Positions 45,301-54,223 of a DNA stretch of 64,000 nt are shown here, piece after piece (position 1 is the first letter of the stretch; each line of letters opens with the position of its first letter). Source of the DNA: Echinicola arenosa. Its GTDB lineage: Bacteria > Bacteroidota > Bacteroidia > Cytophagales > Cyclobacteriaceae. The stretch covers positions 1,116,001-1,180,000 of the forward strand of contig NZ_JACYTQ010000001.1 in NCBI RefSeq assembly GCF_014841125.1, written 5' to 3'. A program made the translations under genes and the position numbers. Under the pieces are notes generated by a model, which saw nothing but the letters and a program-made list of their open reading frames with translations, was not told the origin of the DNA and did not search any database.

Positions 45301-45451
45301 CAGCTTTATCACTCTCCCCATAATAAACCTGTACATTTTCCATAAACCCAACCCAAAACTCTCTCCCAATAGTGGAGTTCTGTCCCCAAGCCAACTGCAT
45401 TGAAAATGAAAGAATTAGGAAACTAATAAAATGCTTTAATACCCTAGACAT
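42362..45451 (-). CDS. Larger IgGFc-binding/PKD/SprB surface protein, T9SS type B
   Basis: 1029 aa. Same order as the following paralogue: signal peptide (LAWGQ|NST), IgGFc_binding-like N-terminal region (IGREFWVGFMENVQ ... LLHRTSEEVEDKGVYI), PKD near residue 487 (FFWDFGDGSPVQSG), Ig-like parts, then SprB repeats at about 720-925 (VACFGELSGQIELTMIGGQGP, ITCLGRSDGLVSLSVNGGTKP, PACPGEENGELIVV) and the type B CTD (MPTGFDPRMAPGAF ... LWIYNRWGELVYF ... GWNGKIHGKDAPTGAYAY). The smaller paralogue has lost or never had the extra SprB repeats. Probably cotranscribed, with this gene first. Confidence 0.88.
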   Translation of the reverse strand: MSRVLKHFISFLILSFSMQLAWGQNSTIGREFWVGFMENVQVYYGESDKAVLIITADEKTTGAIEYLGQTASFDLEKGEQFIFKLESLELDLLHRTSEEVEDKGVYIISTGNIAVHAFSEQIFSADGTVILPVKTLGRDYLVTSHYEEGNGPATLLIVAVEDNTEIEIVSPIDSFNGKSANIPFTILLNQGQSYQLKANGDLTGTRVKVLGEDVNDCKKIAVFGGNMCTTVGGCLACDHLFQQSYPVSTWGTDYIHVALKGRTSGELVKVLASEDGTMVRVDGNLRGTIDRGQFMVLDFQVDESAKIVTSQPSSVTVFSKGMLCNDVLIDELLFDGDPFMLTYSSNEQSLKELVFNSIKLPKIENHYVNIVVKSGTQDKTVLDGKNIGEEFFPLLGDPGFQIGRISISEGVHHLTNPDGFTAYAYGFGRTESYGYAAGAALDNLSLDFESNYEFEVVGDKVACLNQEGVWSANISDPSFEYFFWDFGDGSPVQSGREVPHTFTEPGRYVVSVSVSKTLSTCEDQEEASFEVEVFEMKAKLEGETYVCQQTDILMYRLLERQNIESTEFEVIGGEIIEAYADSVLVKWGQASTDARVIMNPISKNGCPGLPVTLEVVIGADLNPVEPIGPREVCFNPELTQIYSVESPLAEREYEWEVVGGSIVSGQGSGEIEVMWDQPGIEGKVGYTVYSSNNASCSGMSPKAVVIVTSQMAIAKTTSVACFGELSGQIELTMIGGQGPYSFEWLHDPTLSSPIATDLAKGVYTVLVTDKNGCSQRINDIEVLEPELLEVVSVEPVPITCLGRSDGLVSLSVNGGTKPYQLDYNGIHTFSEEITITNLPMGNFDLEVIDKNGCKVTVNFEINSPPPLKVEVRLAKPACPGEENGELIVVTDGIIGPKDFNWIGVGQSSALATGLAKGEYHLELRDSDNCIYVGQGWVEEAAPEIRMPTGFDPRMAPGAFLGVSNCDVLFDLWIYNRWGELVYFNDTGWNGKIHGKDAPTGAYAYIARYYYVLDGINHQVEKKGAFVLMR

Positions 45452-46071
45452 AGCATTGAAAATTGATAGCAGAAAAACTTTCCAAAATCATAAAAACAAA
45501 CTTCGCCACCCTATTGAAAAATCAAAATAACTGTACATCAGCAGTCTCTTTTTTAAATTCAACCTTTCCCCAGAACTTATTTCCATCTGGAAACACCAAG
45601 GTTTTATTTATCAAAAAAATAATTAAGCAGTAATTTTTCATTGGTTTATCTATAAACTTCCGACCCTATAAAAGTGGCAATAGAAAATTCAATCCTAGTC
45701 AATGTATAATAGCATATTGAGAATGAATAGACATCACTGAGGCCTGTAATTTTTCTCGTATATTTTTCAAAAGTAGTAATATATTTTAAATGCTAAGCAA
45801 AGTTAATCTACAGTATTACGTTAATAAAGATATAAAAACAGACAACAAAAGAACCGATCTTCCACTGAAACAAAAACAACTATTCTTATTTGGGAGATTC
45901 ATTAACATTGCCTACGAACCCACTCTCTAAACAAAAAAACCAAACCAACTTACAGTTAGGCAGTTGAGAAAAATAAATAAAATACACATTCATTTTTACG
46001 CTTTTAAGCACTATTTTTATTAATTTGACACCAATTTAAACCGCAACCCTCTATTAAAAAGTTAAATCAAA
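45452..46071. other. AT-rich divergent intergenic region
   Basis: 620 bases between divergent genes. No coding frame, tRNA or strong hairpin found; several T-rich runs and TTTG words could be promoters for either side (e.g. TTAATTTGAC near 46020 for the plus-strand gene). Confidence 0.4.
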
Positions 46072-46437
46072 ATGAGCAGTAAAATTGTCCTCATTGTGTT
46101 AGGATTATTTATAGTAATCGCAGTAATGACACTACGTCCAGTGCCAGTGGTAGAAGAAGAAAATGCACTAGTCGAGAAAGGTATAGTCTCCTACATTTTT
46201 GAAAGTCAAAGCAATGATATCATTTTTAAACTGCATGAAAATGATAAAATTTTTTACATCAATCGAGGCACTAAGGCAGGCCTTGACGCTCATGTTTTAC
46301 GCAAAAAACTTATCGGCCACGAGGTAATTTTAAAATACCCAAAATACTGGACCCCTTTGGATTGGGACAGTAATCTACGACATCTTTCTAAAGTTGAAAT
46401 GGGTAATGAGATAGTCTTCAATGAATTCAAAAATTAA
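46072..46437 (+). CDS. Hypothetical membrane-anchored protein
   Basis: 121 aa. One N-terminal hydrophobic helix (IVLIVLGLFIVIAVMTL, about 5-21) acts as an uncleaved anchor or signal. It is followed by a small soluble domain: VSYIFESQSNDIIFKLHENDKIFYINRG, then LRKKLIGHEVILKYPKYWTPLDWDSNLRHLSKVEMGNEIVFNEF. The strand pattern with 'YINRG' and 'LDWDSNLRHLSK' recalls OB-fold-like small proteins, but I recognise no family. Single gene, convergent with the ROK kinase across a short hairpin terminator. Confidence 0.65.
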   Translation: MSSKIVLIVLGLFIVIAVMTLRPVPVVEEENALVEKGIVSYIFESQSNDIIFKLHENDKIFYINRGTKAGLDAHVLRKKLIGHEVILKYPKYWTPLDWDSNLRHLSKVEMGNEIVFNEFKN

Positions 46438-46441
46438 TTAT

Positions 46442-46459
46442 TGAGGCGTAAAGGCCTCA
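46442..46459. terminator. Short convergent terminator
   Basis: TGAGGC (46442-46447) / GCCTCA (46454-46459), loop GTAAAG, between two convergent stop codons; the right arm includes the stop of the ROK kinase gene. AT-rich flanks on both sides. Confidence 0.55.
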
Positions 46460-47116
46460 TAAATTGAAATCTTCTTCCCAAAGTCTAAATCCTCCTTTAA
46501 AAGCATGCTTATTATTTCCAAGTCTACAGCCTTCTGGAATTTCTGCTAGATGCTTGGAGTTTCCCCCACCCAATACAATTTCTTCCGGCTGAAAAGCTCT
46601 AAAAAAATGTTTGACAGCTCGATGCACCTGTCCTTCCCATCTTTTCATGCCTTTACTGTAAAAATAAGGCTTACCCAAATAAGCTTCAAAAGTGGCTTTC
46701 TTAAAAGGCAAGTGAGCCGCTTCCATGGGGATAATGGTATTGTTAACGATCATAGCCGTTCCTAAACCAGTCCCCAAGCCCATAAAAAGCATTTTCTTCC
46801 CTTCATAACTCCCCAAGGCTTGCATAGCTGCATCATTAATGATCTTTACTGGGCAACCAAATGCTCCTTCAAAATCATATTTTTCCCAACCATCACCCAA
46901 ATTGATCGGTTCTGTGAGAATTTTATTGTTTTTCACTATACCTGGGAATCCCATGGTAACCCTATCATAGTCCCAATTGGACGCTTGCTCTTTGACTTGG
47001 GGTATCATCTCTTCAGGGGAAAAATCACTTCCAGAAGGAATCTTAATACGCTCTTCTTGACCTGTGGCTAAAATCTTAATATTAGAGCCTCCTATATCGA
47101 TTACGAGTATTTTCAT
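46457..47116 (-). CDS. ROK-family kinase, polyphosphate-glucokinase-like
   Basis: 219 aa, shorter than most ROK kinases (about 300). The phosphate-binding start LVIDIGGSNIKI is followed by TMGFPGIVKNN, the catalytic Asp in INDAAMQALGSYEG, and the adenosine region MLFMGLGTGLGTAMIVNN, then LGGGNSK. The short form and the LGTGLG motif resemble PpgK (polyphosphate/ATP glucokinase). The ROK zinc-binding cysteines are absent, as in PpgK. Glucose as substrate is inferred. Single gene. Confidence 0.8.
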   Translation of the reverse strand: MKILVIDIGGSNIKILATGQEERIKIPSGSDFSPEEMIPQVKEQASNWDYDRVTMGFPGIVKNNKILTEPINLGDGWEKYDFEGAFGCPVKIINDAAMQALGSYEGKKMLFMGLGTGLGTAMIVNNTIIPMEAAHLPFKKATFEAYLGKPYFYSKGMKRWEGQVHRAVKHFFRAFQPEEIVLGGGNSKHLAEIPEGCRLGNNKHAFKGGFRLWEEDFNL

Positions 47117-47223
47117 AAAATCAAATATAAGAAGTCCTCGTAAAAATCCTTGTCAAAATCACTTTTTGCCTGTCCAATCACGCTAAAAAACATATTAAAG
47201 CCAAGGTGAATGAAACGGGAACA

Positions 47224-47865
47224 CTAATGGATAAAAAGAAACTCATTGAGAAAGAAATCAAAAATTGCTTCGTTATTTCCATACTTATGCTTAAGCTCCT
47301 TCCACGTTTTCTTGCTAAATTCTAACTTATTACCATTACTATCCTCATAGACCCACTCCCCAAATATATTGTCCTCCAAAGAAGCCTTTTCATGATCATT
47401 TTCAAACCTCAATCCCCCATCAGGTTCCTTTTGGATATAGATTCGTCTTCCATTTCTTATCTCCTCACGGTTATAGTTGCCAAAAATATCCTTACCTTCT
47501 TTAATCTTATTATTTCGGTTATCCTCAATTATCAGTTGATCAAAAATATCAATTGAATATACTGCTTCATAATTTTTCTCTCTCCGAAACTCCCTAACCA
47601 GACTAATAAAAAACACCTTTTCATCATGTTCATTATCCAGCATATCTCCATATTCCTGCTCAATATACTTTCTTTTAAAAGTAACTTTATTCCCTTGATT
47701 GTCGGTAAAATTCAAATCTTTGAATATATCCTTTTCCAAATTGGCTTCATACCCACCCCTGGGTGACCTGTAAACCAACTCTCCAAAGAAATCCCTTTCT
47801 ATATGCTGGCCCAAACCTGTTTGACATAGCCCGATTAGAAAAAATAGTAGCAAGTATTTATTCAT
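47224..47865 (-). CDS. Secreted repeat protein of unknown function
   Basis: 213 aa from ATG 47865 (MNKYLLLFFLIGLCQTGLGQ, signal peptide); the longer frame to 47913 adds 16 residues before the signal. The mature part is made of about four repeats of the form '(D/N)IF..l.f.DN.GNK..F', e.g. KDLNFTDNQGNKVTF, FDQLIIEDNRNNKIKEG and GEWVYEDSNGNKLEF, suggesting stacked beta hairpins. No family recognised. Exported, possibly periplasmic. Neighbours give no clue. Confidence 0.65.
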   Translation of the reverse strand: MNKYLLLFFLIGLCQTGLGQHIERDFFGELVYRSPRGGYEANLEKDIFKDLNFTDNQGNKVTFKRKYIEQEYGDMLDNEHDEKVFFISLVREFRREKNYEAVYSIDIFDQLIIEDNRNNKIKEGKDIFGNYNREEIRNGRRIYIQKEPDGGLRFENDHEKASLEDNIFGEWVYEDSNGNKLEFSKKTWKELKHKYGNNEAIFDFFLNEFLFIH

Positions 47866-47939
47866 ATAATGGTAGATCTGTCGGTTATTCATCCTTTGAT
47901 ATAAGTTCTTCAAAACAGTGAAACTTTATCATGAAGCCA

Positions 47940-47980
47940 AAAGTAAAAATCATGCCATTTTACAATAGCATGATTTGATA
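47940..47980 (-). terminator. Terminator downstream of the DUF1552 gene
   Basis: Inverted repeat AAATCATGC (47947-47955) / GCATGATTT (47968-47976), 12-base loop. On the minus strand the stem is followed by TTTTACTTTT, so it ends the DUF1592-DUF1552 transcript. Confidence 0.7.
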
Positions 47981-48045
47981 TTACTTTTTTCAAAATGGTA
48001 CTCTCCTTTTGCACATACCTAAGGACATTAATGTAAGGCCTCTAT

Positions 48046-49398
48046 TTACCCTAAAATGTTCGTATCCAATTTTCCAGTACTATCAGAAAAGCTCTCAACT
48101 GGAATCCCCATCGTATGCAACATGCTTACAAAAAGGTTGGACATTGGGCTGTGGTCATCAAATTTTGTATAGGTACCATGCTTTACTCCCATATTTTTGC
48201 CACCAGCCAAAACCAAAGGATAGTTAACCGCATCATGGGTGCTGCTACAAGCACTTCCATAAAGCACCAAAGTATTATCGATCAATGGACCAAATTCATC
48301 TTCAGTTGTCTTCATTTTATCCAAAAAGTAGGAAAACTGTCTCGCCAACCACTGGTCATAGCTTCCCCATTCCTGCCAATGGTTCAAAGATTTATCATGA
48401 CTGATCGCATGGTGGCCTTTATTGATTCCCAAAGCCAGTTTAGGGAAATTTTCTCCAAAGCCCATACCGTCTTCACGCGCCATCATATAAGTCATTACCC
48501 GTGTAATGTCTGTCTGCATCCCCAACACCATTAGATCAAATGAAGAACGGATATAGCTTTCAGGATCAACTGTGGCATTTGGATTCAAATTAATGTGGTC
48601 AGCACTGAATTCCTTCATAGGTACATTCAGCCATTTTTCATTTCTTTTGATTTGCTCCTCCACGGTATTCAATGAAGTCATATACTCATCCAGCTTCATC
48701 TTGTCATGTTGCCCCAATCTACTTTGCAAACTTTTGCTATCCTCAAGGACCAAGTCCACTATTTTTTTCTCTTGCTGCAAGCTTTTTCTTCTCAATTGGG
48801 AGGTTTCTCCTCCACCGGGTGCAAAATACCTTTCAAAGATCTCCCTATGCCTATGTTCTGAAGGTATAGGTCTTCCGTTCGGATCAAATGAAAGTGTTGA
48901 AACCCTAGACTTATACCCTACCCCACCATCTGTGGAAAGGGCTAGATAAGGAAATCTAGTGTGCTTGGCCATATGCAGCGCCGCCACCTGGTCCACAGAT
49001 ATATTGTTTTTATACTCACTGCCTCTAAGGTCGCCACCTGTAAGCCATGTATCTCCTGCCAAATGACCTAACAACCTTCGGCTTTTAGGATGGCTTAAAC
49101 CTCCCAGGATTGATATTTCTTTTCGGTGCCGTTCCAAAGGGGAAAGTGTCTTGGTAAACCGATAGTCTTTTCCCTCTCCTATAGGAAACCAATTCCATTG
49201 TTCATGGTTGGGATTTCCTTCTGGAGGAAGCCCTACCCCATTGGGAAAGTAAACAAAACAAAGTCGTTTCGGAGCCTCACTTACTGAGCCTACCTTTGCC
49301 AAAGGTGCTCCCATTGCTTCCATATAAGGCAACATACAAGTTACTCCAAGGCCTTTTAAAAATGTCCTTCGATCTAAATGCCAAGATTTCTTTCCCAT
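48046..49398 (-). CDS. DUF1552 protein, Tat-exported
   Basis: 450 aa. The N-terminus carries a twin-arginine signal (DRRTFLKGLGVTCMLPYMEAM). The body is DUF1552: RLCFVYFPNGVGLPPEG at the start, SILGGLSHP, HLAGDTWLTGG, VDQVAALHMAKHTRFPYLALS, and GHHAISHD / LVLYGSACSSTHDAVNYPLVLAGG towards the end. The family is close to DUF1501 sulfatase-like proteins and nearly always follows a DUF1592/1588-type cytochrome protein, mostly in Planctomycetes, Verrucomicrobia and some Bacteroidota. 101 bases after that partner gene; cotranscribed. Activity unknown. Confidence 0.9.
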   Translation of the reverse strand: MGKKSWHLDRRTFLKGLGVTCMLPYMEAMGAPLAKVGSVSEAPKRLCFVYFPNGVGLPPEGNPNHEQWNWFPIGEGKDYRFTKTLSPLERHRKEISILGGLSHPKSRRLLGHLAGDTWLTGGDLRGSEYKNNISVDQVAALHMAKHTRFPYLALSTDGGVGYKSRVSTLSFDPNGRPIPSEHRHREIFERYFAPGGGETSQLRRKSLQQEKKIVDLVLEDSKSLQSRLGQHDKMKLDEYMTSLNTVEEQIKRNEKWLNVPMKEFSADHINLNPNATVDPESYIRSSFDLMVLGMQTDITRVMTYMMAREDGMGFGENFPKLALGINKGHHAISHDKSLNHWQEWGSYDQWLARQFSYFLDKMKTTEDEFGPLIDNTLVLYGSACSSTHDAVNYPLVLAGGKNMGVKHGTYTKFDDHSPMSNLFVSMLHTMGIPVESFSDSTGKLDTNILG

Positions 49399-49499
49399 GA
49401 TTACATTTATTAAAATATCAGTTCATTCTTATTCCAGAAGCAAGGTTAAACAGCTATCACTTTACCATTTACCTCACAATGGTGTTAGCTAAAAGCTGC

Positions 49500-52400
49500 T
49501 CAGCCCTCCCCTTTGAATGAAGGGCTCAACACAATATGCTCAATCAATGATTGGAATTTATAATCATCTGAACGGACCTTACTAACGATCTGCTCAATTT
49601 CACGTTCATCCACAAAGGTGACATCGCGACCCAATGCATAAGAGAATAAGTGTTTCACTAAACTTCTTGTGAAGTCATCGCGTTTCATATTCAAAATATA
49701 CGACTTTATTTCACCAATTCCATCAACCACCTCACCGTTAGGCAGTTCTGCCCGAGTATCTATCTCCTTTTCTTTAGCAACAGTTTGATAAAGTCCTACC
49801 GCATTATAATTTTCAAACACGATACCATATGGATCAATCTTCTTATGGCAGTCCATGCAAGCTGCTTTGTCACGATGGATAAAGAGTTGCTCCTTCAAGG
49901 TCAATTCTTCAAAGCCCGGCGTTTCTGGGTCCAATTCTGGTACATTTGGTGGTGGAGCTGGTGGCCTATCTCCTAATATCTTAGTCTTTAACCAAACGGC
50001 ACGTTTGATTGCATGGGCTTGTGTACCATCTGAGTGTCCATTAAGAAAAGCTCCTTGAGAGAGCAAGCCCCCGCGGTGCATTTCTGGCGTAATGGCCACT
50101 GGCCTGAAATGACTGCCTTTGACTCCATCTATGCCATAAAACTCTGCCAAGTTCTGATTCAGCATTGCAAAATCAGATTCAATCATACTCATGATGCTCA
50201 AGTCCTGCTCCAGCACATAATGCATAAATTGGTAGGTTTCTTCAGCCATATCCTGCTTCACAAAACGTGTATAATCTGCATAAGCATTGACATTGGTACT
50301 CATCGCTTCATGCCTGTCCACACGCAGCCATTCATTGGAAAAAGAGCGGATCATATTCCATACACGCTCATCTTTGATCATTCTTGCTACTTGTTTCTTC
50401 AGGTATCGATCTTTGTGCAAATCACCCTCCTCAGCCAAATCGATCAATTCTTCATCTGGCGCGGAATCCCATAGGAAATAGGACAACCTGGAAGCCAGGA
50501 AATATTCCTTTTCATCATGATCGGTTTCTTTTTCTGGCTCGGCCAGATACAAAAACTTAGGAGAGCACAATGCAGCAATCAATACTTCTTTGACACCATC
50601 TTCATATCTCGGGTAATCATCCTTAATATCTTTCCAAAACTCCAAATAAGGCTTCAACTCATCTTCCTTAACGGGTCTTCGATAAGCCCTTTCCATAAAT
50701 TTACGCAAAACCCCTTTCGTGTACTTCTCCTGATTCCCTTTGTCTGAAGAAGCTGGGAAAATCTCCAAATAACTTTTGGTAGGCCACTCAGGATAATAAG
50801 GTGCCTCAAACTCCAATTCCTGAATCAATAATGGCGGCCCTGAATCTTCATTGTCCTTCACCAAATAGTCATTCCATAGTCCCAAAATCATGATATTGGC
50901 CAATATCTCTGTTTCCACCGTATCGATCATAGGTATAGGAAGGTTCTCCAAACGGCCTTTAAAAACATAGTTTTCCCAGTTTCCTTTTTCGTTCTCTACA
51001 TCCCTGAACCTATCAAAAGTCTTATAGTCCATCCCATCGTCCGTTCTAGACCCTGCAAAGGTCCTGATAACAGGAATATCATTTTCATATTTACTTCGGC
51101 TCTTGTCTGCCTCAGCTTTCAACTGCATGGCCACCGGATGGTCCTCTGGGAAGGGTGTGATGATAACTTGACTAAAACCAGTAAAAAACGTCCCCCCTAT
51201 ACTCAACTGATGCTCCCCTTTATTTAAGTAGGCCAAAGTAAGAGGTGTCATGATTTTAGCTTCACCTCTCAAATCTTCACTGAAATGGAAACGCTCTTGT
51301 AATTTGAATTTATCCAATAGCATCTCCAACGAAGGCATCCCCTCAGCCCCTACATAAGGATGCTCAAAGTCTATTTGATAATACCCGTCTTTTGGAGCCT
51401 GAAAACTAAAGATTGCTTTGCTTTCCTTGGTCAACTCTTTTGGAGACATCCATATCCCCTTTTTAACTAAATTGCTTTTCTCCTTTGCTGCCTCAGCTTT
51501 CAATATGATAGTTGAAGCCAATTTCTCAGCTGGTTGCTCATTTCTCAAGCTAATAAATCCTTCTTTTTGAGTAAACCATTGGTAGCCCTTTGAAGCTTTT
51601 ACCCTAAACTCAAAATCTCCTTCTTCAGGGAAGTTTTTTCTAAATAAAAGCTTAAGATTTGGCGAAGGTCCCTGCCAAGATTTAGGTGTCACTTCCTTGT
51701 GCGGTAAAGCCGAATACAAAATAATCCCTTCATCCACTACTTGATATCTGTCCGCATGGGATCCACGCATCCCCACTCCAATATTCTTCTTAATCTCTTC
51801 AAGTTGGGCTTTACTTAAACTGTCTTTGCCTACTTTGACTTTGCCGTTTCCATCAATTATTTCTACCACAAAATCATCTGAATTGATTGGAGCACTTTGA
51901 TATCCACCGATCATGCCAGCAGTTTTGCCTTTACCAATCCCTTTTCCAAAAGTTATTTTATAATGGGTGCTTTCAGGCTTTTCTTCCGGCCCTATGGCCT
52001 TATCTAGCGCTTCCCTTGCAATCTGTTTATAATAATCGACATGCAATGGTGAAATCTGAAGCACTTGGCCATTATTGCTAAATCCCATTTCAGACTTGGC
52101 ATCATTGGGAAGCACATCACCAAAATTGACCGGAACATTTAATAAGCTAGCCAAGGTATTGGAATACTGATCTTTTGTCAACCTCCTAATGACAGGCTGC
52201 TGCTCTGACTTTTTCATGGCCACAGCCTGATGAATCGATGCTGTTATCCAATCCACTAGCACCCTTCTCTCATCATCGGAAAGTTGTTCCTCTTCCTTGG
52301 GCGGCATCTCTCCACTATTTACCATGTTGAGCATAGCTCTCCAAGTCTCCGCATCTTGCCCGTGGATCATGTCAGGATTGATATCATCCAGCCTCAAACC

Positions 52401-53114
52401 TCCTTTTTTCTCATCTCCATTATGACAACTCACACAATAATTTTGAGTAATGGGGTTAATGTCTTCATCAAAGTTGTAAGCTTCCAAGGTTTGGTTGACC
52501 AGGCCACTTTCCATTGCCATCAGCCCGTCCAAGGCATAAGGATCATCCCCCAAAAAGACCCTTACTTCATCTGGTAAATCTTTGGTTAAATAATTCGAAC
52601 CATGTGTCAAGGCCCCACCGTAATGCCCAGTAGCACTTAGCAATACTACATTAACAAGCAATAATCCTCGATAGGAATTATAGGACAAATCTTTTTCCTC
52701 AATACGATTTCTAAGTACCAATAACCAAATACTCAAAAAAGCCGTACCCAGCCCCAGCCATTTATGCCAAACCAATACCTCGCTGCCATAGCCTCCTGTA
52801 GCTGCCAAAAGCGCACCCACAATCACAGTTGGGATCGCAGTAATGACAGCCAACCAAAGCAATAATTTGCAAGCGGATTTTAAATTTGCAGTCGGAACAA
52901 AATAATCGATAAGTTCAAATGTAAATAAAGCAATCAAAACACCTATCGGCAAATGCACCAACAAAGGGTGTAACTTCCCCATAAAAGCAAGCGCCCAGTG
53001 AGCTTCTTCTCCTCCAAATGGGAACATAGCAAAAGCTAGCAACAAAACTGAAAGAATTGTCGCTCCGATAATCATGGGCTTACTGCCTAAGGCTGTATTG
53101 ATTTTCATCATCAA
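49500..53114 (-). CDS. Membrane-anchored DUF1587/1592/1588/1585 cytochrome c-like protein
   Basis: 1204 aa. Starts with about five helices including a DUF2231-like segment (HPLLVHLPIGVLIALFTFELIDYF). A cytochrome c-type motif NYCVSCHNGDE (about 228) has the CxxCH heme site and is followed by DUF1587-like VIRRLTKDQYSNTLASLL. Carbohydrate-binding-like middle parts follow, then DUF1592/1595 (GVLRKFMERAYRRPVKEDEL, KEVLIAALCSPKFLYL), DUF1588 (GGLLSQGAFLNGHSDGTQAHAIKRAVWL) with a second CMDCHKKIDPYG heme motif (about 1085), and DUF1585 at the end. Two CxxCH sites suggest electron transfer in the periplasm; such genes are abundant in Planctomycetes. The membrane segment could feed electrons to or from quinone. 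Upstream of DUF1552. Confidence 0.88.
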   Translation of the reverse strand: MMMKINTALGSKPMIIGATILSVLLLAFAMFPFGGEEAHWALAFMGKLHPLLVHLPIGVLIALFTFELIDYFVPTANLKSACKLLLWLAVITAIPTVIVGALLAATGGYGSEVLVWHKWLGLGTAFLSIWLLVLRNRIEEKDLSYNSYRGLLLVNVVLLSATGHYGGALTHGSNYLTKDLPDEVRVFLGDDPYALDGLMAMESGLVNQTLEAYNFDEDINPITQNYCVSCHNGDEKKGGLRLDDINPDMIHGQDAETWRAMLNMVNSGEMPPKEEEQLSDDERRVLVDWITASIHQAVAMKKSEQQPVIRRLTKDQYSNTLASLLNVPVNFGDVLPNDAKSEMGFSNNGQVLQISPLHVDYYKQIAREALDKAIGPEEKPESTHYKITFGKGIGKGKTAGMIGGYQSAPINSDDFVVEIIDGNGKVKVGKDSLSKAQLEEIKKNIGVGMRGSHADRYQVVDEGIILYSALPHKEVTPKSWQGPSPNLKLLFRKNFPEEGDFEFRVKASKGYQWFTQKEGFISLRNEQPAEKLASTIILKAEAAKEKSNLVKKGIWMSPKELTKESKAIFSFQAPKDGYYQIDFEHPYVGAEGMPSLEMLLDKFKLQERFHFSEDLRGEAKIMTPLTLAYLNKGEHQLSIGGTFFTGFSQVIITPFPEDHPVAMQLKAEADKSRSKYENDIPVIRTFAGSRTDDGMDYKTFDRFRDVENEKGNWENYVFKGRLENLPIPMIDTVETEILANIMILGLWNDYLVKDNEDSGPPLLIQELEFEAPYYPEWPTKSYLEIFPASSDKGNQEKYTKGVLRKFMERAYRRPVKEDELKPYLEFWKDIKDDYPRYEDGVKEVLIAALCSPKFLYLAEPEKETDHDEKEYFLASRLSYFLWDSAPDEELIDLAEEGDLHKDRYLKKQVARMIKDERVWNMIRSFSNEWLRVDRHEAMSTNVNAYADYTRFVKQDMAEETYQFMHYVLEQDLSIMSMIESDFAMLNQNLAEFYGIDGVKGSHFRPVAITPEMHRGGLLSQGAFLNGHSDGTQAHAIKRAVWLKTKILGDRPPAPPPNVPELDPETPGFEELTLKEQLFIHRDKAACMDCHKKIDPYGIVFENYNAVGLYQTVAKEKEIDTRAELPNGEVVDGIGEIKSYILNMKRDDFTRSLVKHLFSYALGRDVTFVDEREIEQIVSKVRSDDYKFQSLIEHIVLSPSFKGEG

Positions 53115-53432
53115 TAGATTAATTACTCTGAAATGTTGTTTTGATCAAAAAGTAAAGTTCTTTTCATTTTCGCTGTAAAAATCTTTCGATTTTAGCTCAT
53201 AACACAAAATAACTTATCATCAATTAGCTACACTAATAAATTTATTAAAAAACATGAAAGCAATCAAACAAATTAACCTCATCGGGAAATATTTGATATA
53301 AATGGGATAAAATAATATCAGTCCTTTAATTCATCTTAAAAAACAACCTTACCCAACAAGTAGTATTCACTTCCAAAACTAAAAAAGGCATGTAATTATC
53401 TGAAAAAACTTATTACTGTTGAATTGCTCAAA
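53115..53432. other. AT-rich gap
   Basis: 318 bases between two minus-strand genes. No reading frame, palindrome or terminator of note; presumably the promoter region of the large cytochrome-like gene at its high-coordinate end. Confidence 0.4.
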
Positions 53433-54023
53433 TTAAGACAATGCTTTCTTTACGATAGACAAAGCCTCATTTGAATGAGACATGGCCAAAGCTGCTTCAT
53501 GGCCCTTTTCTGACATCTTTTTCCAGGTTTTCTGGACTATATCCACTAGCTTATCCTCCTCATCCCGATGTTTGGCGATAAAGTCATCAAAATAGTATTT
53601 TAAGAACACCAAACAAACCACATCTTCCAACGCCTGCACTTCAGGGTCTGTTTTCAACCTTCTTTTGTTGAGCAAGTCATCTACCTTCTTAATTTCATCT
53701 TGGGAATAACCTTGCTTTTCCATGATCGAACCTGCCAATTCCCCATGAAACTTCTTCAACCGGGTGCGCCACATCAAATAACCTTTTCTATCCATATCAT
53801 AATCTTCGCGAGGGATTGCCCATCGCTTGATATGTTGACACCTTGCGGCAAGTCGTAAAGCCTCAGAAGCATCTGGGTCAAATTCCAAAAGCATACCACT
53901 CATACGGTGCCCATAAACCAGCTCCTTGGGGATTTCAGCTCCATTGACCAACTCCTTATGGGGATCCTGGGCATTGATCACATCAAACTCTTCTATAGTC
54001 CTTTCAAATTTATTCGCCTGCAT
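53433..54023 (-). CDS. DUF4202 protein
   Basis: 196 aa from ATG 54023 (MQANKFERTIEEF). Matches the DUF4202 pattern: FDVINAQDP at the start, 'ELVYGHRMSGMLLEFDPDASEALRLAARCQHIKRWAIPR', YLMWRTRLKKFHGELAGSIM, and LEDVVCLVFLKYYFDDFIAKH. The spaced His residues (GHRM, QHIKRW, KFHGEL) and a later Asp resemble a helical HD-like metal site, so a hydrolase is possible, but no activity is known to me. Single gene, divergent from the DUF4221 lipoprotein. Confidence 0.85.
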   Translation of the reverse strand: MQANKFERTIEEFDVINAQDPHKELVNGAEIPKELVYGHRMSGMLLEFDPDASEALRLAARCQHIKRWAIPREDYDMDRKGYLMWRTRLKKFHGELAGSIMEKQGYSQDEIKKVDDLLNKRRLKTDPEVQALEDVVCLVFLKYYFDDFIAKHRDEEDKLVDIVQKTWKKMSEKGHEAALAMSHSNEALSIVKKALS

Positions 54024-54223
54024 TTTTTGATCTTTCAGTTTAAAGTTCAATTTAACAGGTTTTATGGAGAGTTGTGGAATAATGTTCTGGGATTTTGCAT
54101 TAAAACTCCATTGCTTAAAAAACCTTAAAGCTCAGTTAAAAATATTTAAAGCACTTTCTATTCCTTTTCTCATTCATGATATTGGCTTTACAAATATTGC
54201 ATATATCTTTTAACTCCTTTTCA

